Origin: Liolophura sinensis
Lineage: Eukaryota > Mollusca > Polyplacophora > Chitonida > Chitonidae
Direction of reading: 5' to 3'
DNA length: 64,000 bases
Assembly (NCBI RefSeq): GCF_032854445.1
Contig: NC_088296.1
Coordinates: 21,379,853 to 21,443,852, forward strand
Every line of letters starts with the position of its first letter. Within the stretch, counting starts at the first letter, position 1. The notes under the pieces are model-generated. The model was not told the DNA's origin. It worked only from the letters and a program-made list of their open reading frames with translations, and ran no database searches. Shown here in pieces: positions 35,316 through 44,396 of this stretch. The translations under genes and the position numbers were made by a program.

Positions 35316-36085
35316 CACACAATTACAATCGTCCAGTTACACTGGCAATGATACCGCAGACAGCCCTTGCTGACGGTATAGGAAATGATTCCTTACTAGG
35401 CACCTGTGTTAAGATAGAAACAGAGTCTATTGGCGAAGATGTTGAGAAGGAATGCGATGTTGCTGTAGCAGAGATGGCCCATCCTGTTAGTTTAAAACTC
35501 TTTCAGTAGGCTCCTAAGTTCAGGTAAGGACAAAGTCTGCTGGCAGAAGATACTGACAAGGAATGTGATATTGCTGTATCACAGAGAGCCCTTACACATA
35601 ATGTGGAACTATGACCTGTCAGGCAGAAACAGAGTCTGCTGAAGGACATACAAACCAGGAATGGGGTCTTGCTGTACCACAGAGAGCCTCTGTTGATGAT
35701 TTGGAGCTCTGTGACCCTTCAAAAGGAATTTGTTCTCAGGCAGAGACAGAGTCTGCTGAAGGACATACAGACCAGGAATGGGGTCTTGCTGTACCACAGA
35801 GAGCCTCTGTTGATGATTTGGAGCTCTGTGACCCTTCAAAAGGAACCCTATCCTCAGACAGAGACAAAATCTAGTGGCGGAGATGCTGACAAGGAATGTA
35901 GATTTGCTCTATCAGGGATCGCTCATTCTGCTAGTTTAGAACACTCTGACGTTTGAGTAGGCTCTTGTCTTCAGGTAGAGACAGAGTCAACTGACAAGGA
36001 ATGTGATAATGTTGATGCAGAGACGGCCCTTCCTGATGATGTAGAACTATGTGGACCTCCATTAGGTACGTGTGTAACTGTTACA
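35316..36085 (+). pseudogene. 39-residue coding tandem repeat, about six units, broken
   Basis: A direct repeat of about 117-125 bp. Two central units (35611-35850) are nearly identical and open: 'QAETESAEGHTDQEWGLAVP' then 'QRASVDDLELCDPSKG'. Flanking units are diverged but keep the theme: 'MIPQTALADGIGNDSLLGTC', then 'VKIETESIGEDVEKECDVAV', and at the right end 'DKECDNVDAETALPDDVELC'. Stops and frame changes separate several units. The protein is acidic with Thr/Ser-Glu pairs and a V-K-I-E SUMO-type motif, resembling the acidic segments before ZNF fingers. A finger relic on the same strand lies at 37606. No database family is recognised. Confidence 0.5.
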
Positions 36086-36231
36086 GTAGTTACAGTCTAG
36101 TCTGTCTACCGGTTGGCGGGATATTCACGACCCTCAGAACCGAAATCCTCTGGATGGCGTGAGTACATTCAGCTAAGAAAATCCCAATATCGTCCAGGGC
36201 TTTTTTTTTGGGGGGGGGGGGGGTGTCCGGC

Positions 36232-36633
36232 TTAATAGGCGGTCGCAAACGCTGCTGCCAATGTCTCGTTGTTATCGTACCTCTGATCTAGCTCCTTCAT
36301 GACTGCCAGGCAACCGTAGTCTGCGTTGAGACAGCTGAAACCCGATACGATGGCGTTCGCTCCGTCGATTGTGAACTGTCCCAGACAGGACATTCTACCA
36401 CTGTCTGAATCTGTATTCGCCACTACTTTGGCGTCAAATTGGCGAATAAACCTTTTGTCTTCAAGGGGATCGCCACTGAAAGGTTTCAGTTCTGGCGAAT
36501 GTTTACTTACGTGGTGTACCGCAGACAGCAATATGTCGTTTGGCGACGCGTCACCTGACGCTGATTGTGGCTGGTAATCATTGGGCGGATTGCGATAGGG
36601 CTGTGGGCGGTTACCACTTGTTCGAGGGTACAT
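36232..36633 (-). mobile_element. Pao/BEL-type LTR retrotransposon gag fossil
   Basis: A minus-strand fragment encoding a gag-like segment of the DUF1759 kind found in Pao/BEL elements, recognised by the overall pattern around 'LKPFSGDPLE' and the following helical region. Only this part is visible. No protease, reverse transcriptase, integrase or flanking LTR was recognised nearby. It is a broken fragment, and its age cannot be set without LTRs. Confidence 0.55.
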
Positions 36634-36639
36634 ATCACT

Positions 36640-37600
36640 TTATTGTCTGTCACGTGACCTTGGCTATGCGTGTGCACAATACGGTTGTGGAGTTTAACTC
36701 GTTAAAGAAAACCCGTGAAGTGTCCCTAGGTTCTTTCTGTGTTACGTGGCCCAACCGTAACGAAGGGCTGATAGGTGAATTAACTTCAGATCTCGTAACA
36801 TACAATTCTCGGTTATCCTCCGGCAGCTTTGGGGTGTTATTTACGTCGAACTGTGTTGTTCCAAATTTATTCAACACTTTAAAATATTCTTACTTAAACG
36901 CATTTTTGTTCAGTCGACTGACACAGATTAATAGGACGCGCCGCTGGCAGCCCAATGTCACCAAGGCCCCTTATACAATCGCCATGAATCTAGAAGCCGT
37001 CTGAACACGCACTACACTCGTTTTATGATTTTTTAAACAATCAACTAAAGAAATTACACATAAGCGCATAGCACAAATAACTGAACAATGTTCACTAAAA
37101 ACTTAACCATAAGTCGAGTATTTAGCCTTACAAAATTACATTTGTCGTATCTGTGACAGAGTGAACACACTAAAACACACGGAGGCTATACCTGGATATA
37201 TTGTGGTGAAGATGTCACCCTCTGGTGAAAAGACAAAGCCTTTGGGTGTGATAATATTTGAATAACATGGTGGGCTTTATGAGCCATACTGACGGTATCT
37301 CGGAACTCTGGCGTCACATTTTCCTGATGTTCACTAGAAGGAAGGAATTTTTGGGAACACTATTTCAGTAGTCCTTTAGTCGTACGTGAAAGAGTTATTC
37401 CAACATCTAGTGCCGCCATTGGAGTTAAATAACCTTCCTGTGCCGTCAGAGTTCCTAACCTTTGATAGTATGGCCCATAAAACCCACATTAGAATTCAAA
37501 TGTTTGAGCACCATTTTTTTTACAAAATCATAAAAAAAAAACAAATAAAAGTACATTGATGCATAGTTTTGAGTTGTCTATTTAGTGATGCCTACTTCGA
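36640..37600. other. gene-less stretch, possibly retroelement flank
   Basis: An open frame spans part of it on the plus strand but overlaps the gag fossil antisense and is not protein-like. Nothing else is recognised. Confidence 0.35.
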
Positions 37601-37605
37601 TTTTA

Positions 37606-37790
37606 GATGTCTTTTCCTTTAAAGCACATTCTATGACACACAGAGTTAAAACGCGTTACCTGGCGAAAGGCACGGAGGAAAAGGAAACGCTTCTCTGTTG
37701 TGAACTTTGTGACAAGAGTTTTGCGGGATAATAAAAGCTTTTCTGTGCTATACAGATGAAAAGACATGTTCTAACACCAGCTGGTACAAC
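37606..37790 (+). pseudogene. C2H2 zinc-finger relic
   Basis: One plus-strand frame reads 'DVFSFKAHSMTHRVKTRYLA', then 'KGTEEKETLLCCELCDKSFA', then stop. This is the C-terminal half of a finger (K-x-H-x3-H), a long linker and the first half of the next finger (C-x2-C-x3-F). After the stop, 'QMKRHVLT' in another frame could be the missing helix end. It lies downstream, on the same strand, of the acidic coding repeats at 34.4-36.1 kb, so all may be remains of one ZNF gene (inference). Confidence 0.5.
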
Positions 37791-37799
37791 ACGTTGTCT

Positions 37800-38879
37800 G
37801 ACTTTTGCACAAAAGTCCATCTTGAAAAATGCACAGTGAAACGTGCAAAAGATTTATGTCTATACTCTGTTTCTTTTAACATGTCGCCTATATTAAATTT
37901 TGTAAAATCAGCCATATTCACTGTCAATGTTGCCTTGTGTTTGTGACACGTAAAACCTTGAGCTCTGTGCACCAATATGTTGTTGGACGTCCATATTATT
38001 GCAACGAAATTACAGTTAGAGTGCTTTACTAATTTATAACATTGGTTTAAACACTTAGAACCTGTAGGCCTGATGGGTTCTTCACAGACCCGTGCACTTC
38101 TCCGCTTTCAGTGCTGTGGTTATTTGACGCTAGTAACGACTCACAGAGCTGTTTTGGTGACCTTGTTGTGTTATTTTCGTATGTAGTGTCCGTGAGTTTT
38201 TATGTTTTCTGACATCACTTCCTGTTTCAACCTTAATTTGTAGGCCTAATATTACGTAAAAAAACCCACGTTCCTTTTATGTATAAATTATGAAGAATAC
38301 GATTCTAACTACTTGAGACGATCTTATTGGTAAGTGCTGATAAAGTAATATCGCGTGAAGAAACCAGTGGTGAGAGGCTAAGCCTAAACAAACCTTTGTG
38401 GGCCTCACAAATTCCAAAGGTCAAGCTTGTTCGAGTGACAGTGATGTGAAGCCAGCATATAGCTTACATGTACGTGGCTTTATTTGAAGAAATAACGCGA
38501 ATAAATATGCTTTTTTTGGTGGGTACGACAGATGAGAAGGCGTATCGCATTAAGTCTAACTCTTGTGGCTATATGCCACTCTAATCAGAGTTTGCAACAA
38601 TATAAAAAAATAAATGTAGGCGGCGTAGGAATGGGTTACTATTATGTAATACGGCCAGGAAGCCAGAAACCACGTGACATCATTATTAACGGCGTGGGTG
38701 AAAGAAATGTTATAGCACAGGAAAATTTCTGTTTTGAATCACTGTCAACAATGCACCGGATTTGTATAATTTTCAGCTATCCAGATAGTATGGGTATTTC
38801 TGTACATCTTTCGTGACCTTTGTTTTCACAACCATGCCGGGCGTGCTGCTCACTGGCGGAGTGGAAACATAGTACATGT
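37800..38879. other. gene-less stretch
   Basis: Two open frames (37748-37975 minus, 38532-38816 plus) have no recognisable family and unremarkable composition. I do not call them genes. Confidence 0.4.
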
Positions 38880-39690
38880 AACCTATGTTAAACCTTCCCT
38901 TGAGTATGCTGATGTGGGATAACCTCACGGAACAACAAATAAATCGAAATGAAATGCTTCAAAATGACACCTTGAGAACTATAAGTGGTCTTACAAGAAG
39001 TAGTACAACGCCACTGTTGTGTGAGGAATATGGGTCCTTGCCTTTAGCAAAAAGTGGTCTCATCCACAGACTTACACTTTTCCATAAAATAGTTTTTCAA
39101 ACACCAACTCATGTTTTAAGTCGTCTTATCCAGATTTTTCTCATAATAGAAATCCCTATCCATTGCATTCTGTTGGAGCAATTACCTCTTTCTTCTGCCG
39201 AACGGAAAAGTTCAGAAATTCATTCTTCCCTCGCACTGTTCGAGATTGGAATGCTCTCCCCCGTCATGTGAAACAACTCAATGGTCCAGCCCATTTTAAA
39301 TGAAAGCTCAATTTATTGCTTCAGTCGGCAAACCCACCCCCATGATACTACTCGGAATCTAGAATGACAAACATTTTAATACGCCGATTTCGAAATGGCT
39401 GCAGTAATCTCAATGGCGATCTATTTGACAACTTCCTTTCTGATTCTCCAAAATGTGCTTGTGGCCACAAGTAGGAGATGCTGAACATTACCTGATAAAA
39501 TGTCATGTGTATGATGCACAGAGGGTAAAACTAATGGATGGAGTTACGGCGTCGGGTTGTACTGTTGTTATTACGCCTGTTACGTTACTTTTTGGGGACA
39601 ACACATTTCCGGCAAAATCTAATGAAATAATTATACAACATGTAGGTTGCTTTATTAATGAGAGCCGGGGATTTAATTAAGCACCGCGTA
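38880..39690 (+). mobile_element. LINE 3' fragment (reverse transcriptase C-terminus)
   Basis: The plus strand reads, in successive frames, 'YVKPSLEYADV', then 'WDNLTEQQINRNEMLQNDTL', 'RTISGLTRSSTTPLLCEEYG', 'SFFPRTVRDWNALPRHVKQL' and finally 'CACGHK...GDAEHYLIKC'. These are the conserved tail features of aquatic-invertebrate non-LTR elements with a thumb region, an 'RDWNxLP' block and a terminal Cys/His cluster (L2/CR1/Jockey-like; clade not resolved). At least three frame changes are needed to read it, so it is dead. The reverse transcriptase active site (FADD/YADD) and endonuclease are absent. The copy is 5'-truncated, as is usual for LINEs. Confidence 0.85.
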
Positions 39691-39699
39691 TTTATATTA

Positions 39700-40084
39700 T
39701 CAGTCTCAGGCTTTACTCCAAGAGACAAAAACATCTGTAATCGTATTTGCACACTTAGCTGTATAATTTTAGGAATTTTTCAAAATATTTGTCGATTTTC
39801 CTGTTCATTCAAGCACATGTCTATATTATGTCGTCTATTTTGAACTGTTGATATGTAGCCCATTCAGCACTGCACGTTCCCAGCAAAAGCACTTTCTCTT
39901 GCACATATAATTTGCTAGTCTGATTACATTGTACGCCTATATATTCATCTGTCAAATTGTTGTATTCACCAAATGGGTCACAGTATAAGTCACGGTTTAT
40001 TGCGGTCCCAAAGATTACAAAATAAAGACTATATAAGAAAAAACTCGTTAATAATACATGTACATCTTTTCCCCTATGCTTCAA
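39700..40084. other. gene-less stretch
   Basis: No recognised feature. An open minus-strand frame at 39821-40087 has no family. Confidence 0.4.
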
Positions 40085-40250
40085 CATGGGGTGGCCATTT
40101 TGTTTTCACCCAAGCTAGGGCGATCACGTGATCTCCAACTTCCGCGCGGCCTTACAGCATAGTGTATGCAGCCGGAAAGATAGTGGGGGAGTTGTAACCT
40201 ACAATGCCGGTAGCTGTAGCGGAGATTTCCGGTCAAAGGAGTGCCTTTTA
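40085..40250. promoter_or_regulatory. GC-rich promoter-like segment
   Basis: In an otherwise AT-rich region this stretch is CpG-rich. It clusters a YY1-like 'GGTGGCCATTTTG', an E-box palindrome 'GATCACGTGATC', ETS-like 'ACTTCCG' and 'CCGGAAAG', and 'TTCCGG'. It lies 4.2 kb upstream of ZNF-2 on the plus strand, whose first coding exon begins behind a splice acceptor, so a distal first exon is needed. This is a candidate for it. No transcript evidence. Confidence 0.35.
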
Positions 40251-40782
40251 TGCATGTATTCATTTGAAAGGTGTTATATATAGGCTTACATATGTACATG
40301 TATATTTATAAATATGATCTTGCATGGAAAATACTCTATACTAGTTATAGTACAGTCTTCAAGGAGGGCCAGAGTGCCATTTATTTAATCGCAGTGCAGG
40401 GACAACATCTGATATGGTAAGCTATGTCGCTTTTAATCAGTTACTCCACAAAACTTTGTGAATTAAAGTCGCAGCAACTCAACCATACTGTAGCTGCAGC
40501 ACGCGAGGTCACTGGACTATGTCACGCACATAACAAAGCCGAAAATCACTTCAGCTTTATCATAGATCTATATTATATATTGTATACCAAATGCCGGAAT
40601 TAAAGACCCTCGCGTAATATAGCCGCCGAACTTTCAGTTTCTTTTATAACTGCCTAATGACACATATCATTTACCCGTTGAACATAGTTTTCTTTGTCCG
40701 TGACTCTTAGCAATAGTTTTCGTAAGATCCGAAGACGCGACGAAGTTCAGCGTCGAGGTATTCCAGCAATCACATGCAAATA

Positions 40783-40812
40783 GAGAGAGAGAGAGAGCGA
40801 GAGACACACACT

Positions 40813-40858
<46 letters not shown>

Positions 40859-40875
40859 TATATATATAATATATA

Positions 40876-40918
<43 letters not shown>
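40783..40918. repeat. Compound microsatellite (GA)n-(TA)n-(TG)n
   Basis: A run of GAGAGA, then interrupted TATATA, then 13 or more TG units. Confidence 0.97.
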
Positions 40919-40919
<1 letters not shown>

Positions 40920-40984
40920 TTCCACTTTTTAAATTCTTTTTAACTTATTCAAGCGTTTTTTTCATGATGTACACAAAATATATT

Positions 40985-42243
40985 TGGCGTAAATGCTGTC
41001 AATTAATTTCATGGACAAATTAAACCAGTTAAAACCTGGAGAAAATCATGTGCCATACCTCCCCGGGTAGCCTACTAACACTATATTTCATTAGCATTTT
41101 TTTTTCAGTTACATGCACAGTGCATCGCACTCGATTAACAAATAATAAGGAAACAGTTAGAGGAAAGAAGGAGAATGTCTCTGTACATGTTGGCCTACAA
41201 GGAATAATGCAAGATGCACCACGTGAAATGTAAATGACATCTAAAAACACACTTCAGACATCAGGTGAAAAGTGGTTCATGAAAGAAATTTTTTACCTGC
41301 ATTTATACATTGTAGGCCCATCATATGATGTTTAACTATTTCTTGTATTTATTCTGAATATGTACATTAGGTGGTTTTATAATAAAAAAAAATACTGAGT
41401 TCCAGTATGATTTCAGCAATTTTATTCATTATTTTATCAATAATGATACAATTTATTTTATTACAAACTGGTTGTTCTCATAAAAATTCGCTTATATGAT
41501 GTCAATCAATTTTATGGGCAAATAAACCAACTAAAACATGGATAGAGCCATGCATCAGACAAGGTAACCTTCCTGACATTTTGTATTGGGAAGTAACACA
41601 GTTACCAAACAAAGTCCATCAGAAAGTACAAATATACTTTCTGTATCCTAAAATGAGTATAAACATGCAAAGAATATCGTATTTTCTTTGAAAACTGAAA
41701 ACTTTCTAAGCTACTTATAAAACTCGGTTCAGATGTTATCGTACAAGAGGTATTTAAATTAAAGGCATCAGTCAAGCTGGCCGAGTGAGCTTTCTCGGAA
41801 ACTGAATCGGTTATGATTTTTAATGCACCATTATCTGTTGTGGCACGTATGGGTATTTTTCTCCTAATTTGCCCGCAAACGGCATAGTATTTTGTTTAAC
41901 CTTTCTTCTTTGAGATGGCTTTGACTTTATCGGTACTTAGCAGATTAAAGGTGGCTGTAAGTATGTTTGGTAAATTGTTCAGAGCTATTCGGCTCAGTAT
42001 CTCACTTTGGTAGAGCCAAATTCTGAAAGCGTTCGTCACGTCGACCAGCAATCAAGAAAATTATGTTGAACAACAACAACAACAACAACACGAACTCCTG
42101 TGTGTTGTAGAAAGCTTGTGGGTTTGTTATTGTTATATTTTTAATTTTAGGGGTGATGAGAGGGCGTTAAGTTCGGGCTGCTGTAACCTGGTAGAGTGGC
42201 CCTGGTAGGAACCAGCTTTGCAGAATGAAAATTTGAAAGTTGT
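40985..42243. other. gene-less stretch with an old direct repeat
   Basis: Segments at about 40988-41063 and 41493-41562 are diverged direct repeats ('GTCAATTAATTTCATGGACA' against 'GTCAATCAATTTTATGGGCA', then 'TTAAACCAGTTAAAACCTGG' against 'ATAAACCAACTAAAACATGG'). This could be two relics of one element or an old tandem duplication. No exon is seen. Confidence 0.5.
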
Positions 42244-42862
42244 AGTTGCGGAATTTAACTCTCAGTATCGAGCAACACAAATTGTTGGGAGAGTTAAGGG
42301 AATAACTGCTTCTAATGTGTCGGGTCGAAGGTAAGCTACATTTACCGCATGTTCACTCGCGCATTAAATCCCAAAATAAATACTTTTCATTGGCTACATC
42401 CACTGTGGTCGTAAGCCATCTGTCACCATATTGATCACTTGCGAGAACAAACAAGGCTGAAGACAAATGGACGACTAGACTTGCCTAGTGTTACCATAAT
42501 GATTGCCATAGGTATTATCTCCCTTTAACGATCTTATATTTTTCTGCACTCACATCGATCACATGACTTGTATGTGCGACTATCCGAACGAGATGGTGGC
42601 CACAGTGGGTGCAGTGTCTGAAAATGTATTTATTTTATGTCTTTGTACAGTTTGTCATGGCTTGTTTTTGGTTCAGTAGGACTCAGAACAGGCTAGGTGA
42701 GTATGGGGATTACTCGGTTGACATCTATTTAGGGAAGATTTAACGCGTGTGAAGATGCAGTAAATGTGGCTTACCGTTGATCTGCCACATTAGAAGCAGT
42801 TATTCCCTGTGACTCTGCCAACGCTTTGTGTAGGTCAATACAGAGAGTCACATTCCGCAACT
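42244..42862. mobile_element. MITE family M1, copy 1 (long inverted ends)
   Basis: Ends 'AGTTGCGGAATTTAACTCTC' and, on the opposite strand, 'AGTTGCGGAATGTGACTCTC'. The inverted arms extend about 130 bp each through 'GGGAATAACTGCTTCTAATG', 'TAAGCTACATTTACCGCATG' and beyond. The interior is non-coding, with 'GGTATTATCTCCCTTTAACG' and 'CTGAAAATGTATTTATTTTA'. A second copy is at 57848-58474, in which part of the interior lies in the opposite orientation. No transposase. Confidence 0.85.
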
Positions 42863-42873
42863 TTAAATCTTAT

Positions 42874-43389
42874 ACCAGATATTGTGAAACCCCCGACGGC
42901 ATGCTGCACAGTCGGAAGTTGCTTCGCTTGAAAAAATTAAGAGTTTCCAAACAACGTTGCTGACACTCAATTACCCTCATTATCCTCTTGTTTTAGTTAC
43001 ATTCTAGCACATGTAGTCCTTCTCTCCTCATCTACAGTCTCATTTCTCCTATGTTTGTCCATTGTTCTAGGGGCGATATCTACAACGCGTGTGATGTAAA
43101 GAGTTCGTGTGGATACATTGGTGGCCATCCCAGTAAGGGTGAAAGCGAGAAAGGAAAGGTGTGAGAGACTCTGTTCGTCAAAATATCATTGACAATGGAC
43201 AAACAAGGGAGAAATTAGTACTGTAGACAAGGAGAGAAGGACTATACGTGGTTGACTGTAGCTAAAACAAGTGGATAAGGTAGTTAATTTAGCATCAGTA
43301 ATGTTGTTTGTAAGCTCTTAATTTTTTCAAATGAAGCGACTTCTAATTGTAACTCTGCAGCATACTGTCAGGCCTTTCACAATATCTGC
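42874..43389. mobile_element. Palindromic element with about 200-bp inverted arms
   Basis: The left arm contains 'CAGATATTGTGAAA', 'TTGAAAAAATTAAGAG', 'TAGTCCTTCTCTCC' and 'TTTGTCCATTGTTC'. The right arm repeats them in inverse order and complement up to 43389. The loop of about 110 bp has no coding potential. The arms match well enough to fold into a long hairpin. It abuts M1 copy 1 (12 bp apart), so one may have inserted beside the other or they may form one composite. Confidence 0.8.
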
Positions 43390-43762
43390 AGCAAGTTGTA
43401 GTCAAAATATTCGAACTAAGAAGGAGCATCAATCGAGTCTACTTGACTGTATTTTGTTGTTTTTATTTTGTGACGTTTGTATAGCTTGTGGTGTGTTTGT
43501 AGCTTAAAAAAGCCTTGATTGGCAACAAACGTTTTTGTAGAAATGGTGTTATTTTTTTTTTTTTTTGCATTTGCCTGCAAATTACATGCTCTGTCAACTG
43601 TCAATTTTCACTGTTCACATAATTTGGGCACAACACAAAATTTTTCTATGGAACCTTCCAGAAAGATGATTGGAATGGGTGGGACTGTTATATTTATCTA
43701 CCTTTCATGAGATGAAGGCCTGCTTACCATATGCTCATCCGGTAAATAATCAAGGATTGCTG

Positions 43763-44172
43763 TGACATTAGGTTTAGGTTTGGCAAAATTTTGTCCTGCC
43801 AAGGGTGATCCAAAACAAAGTCGGAACACACTCCATTAAAAACCTGATGCAGTTACCTGCTCTTGTCAAGTATGTCGAGGCTGTCGGTACATGCAGCCAT
43901 TTGCCTTGAGCATCACCCAGGAATCTTGGACCCACGCAGCCTAGGATATAATAGATCAGGGCTGTGCGTATGATAAATCAAAAGACGCAAATATAACAAA
44001 CATGAGCGTGTCTGCAAACTTAAGGCCGTGGAGACGTATTTAATTGATAAATTTTGTCTCAAAAACCATGAAACACTGCAACGCCAACTGCATCAGGTTT
44101 TAAATGTAGTGCACTCTGCCGTTTGTTTATGGCCATCCATGGCGATACAAAATTTTGCCAACCCTAATGTCA
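43763..44172. mobile_element. MITE with TGACATTAGG inverted ends
   Basis: The left end 'TGACATTAGGTTTAGGTTTG' + 'GCAAAATTTTGT' and the right end 'ACAAAATTTTGCCAACCC' + 'TAATGTCA' are inverted. Inner blocks also match ('TTAAAAACCTGATGCAGTT' against 'AACTGCATCAGGTTTTAA'). The arms are about 100 bp, the interior non-coding. It ends about 130 bp before the ZNF-2 exon acceptor. Confidence 0.8.
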
Positions 44173-44396
44173 GAGCAGCCTTGGACTACCAGTAGCCTGC
44201 TCAGCTGCATGTATATTTTTAATGTTTATTATTGTATAATATTACTATACATGGTATTAAAGTATGTGTTGCTAACAAGAGTTCTATCTGATTTGCAGAT
44301 ATGCTGAGCAGTCTTTGCTCTAAGTTAAGGAAATAGCTTTTCCTGCTGGGCAAAAGGATTGGTACAGAAAGTGTTGAGGTATACAAGGTAGATAAA

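Noticed and set aside
36540-37004. 154-codon plus-strand frame
   Set aside because: Partly antisense to the gag fossil. The composition is not protein-like and there are no splice or start features.
39821-40299. Minus-strand frames of 72-88 codons
   Set aside because: No family and no splice context. The second overlaps the CpG-rich promoter-like segment.
42480-42620. Exon inside the M1 element
   Set aside because: No open frame of note, and the stretch is shared (inverted) with the second MITE copy, so it is element sequence.
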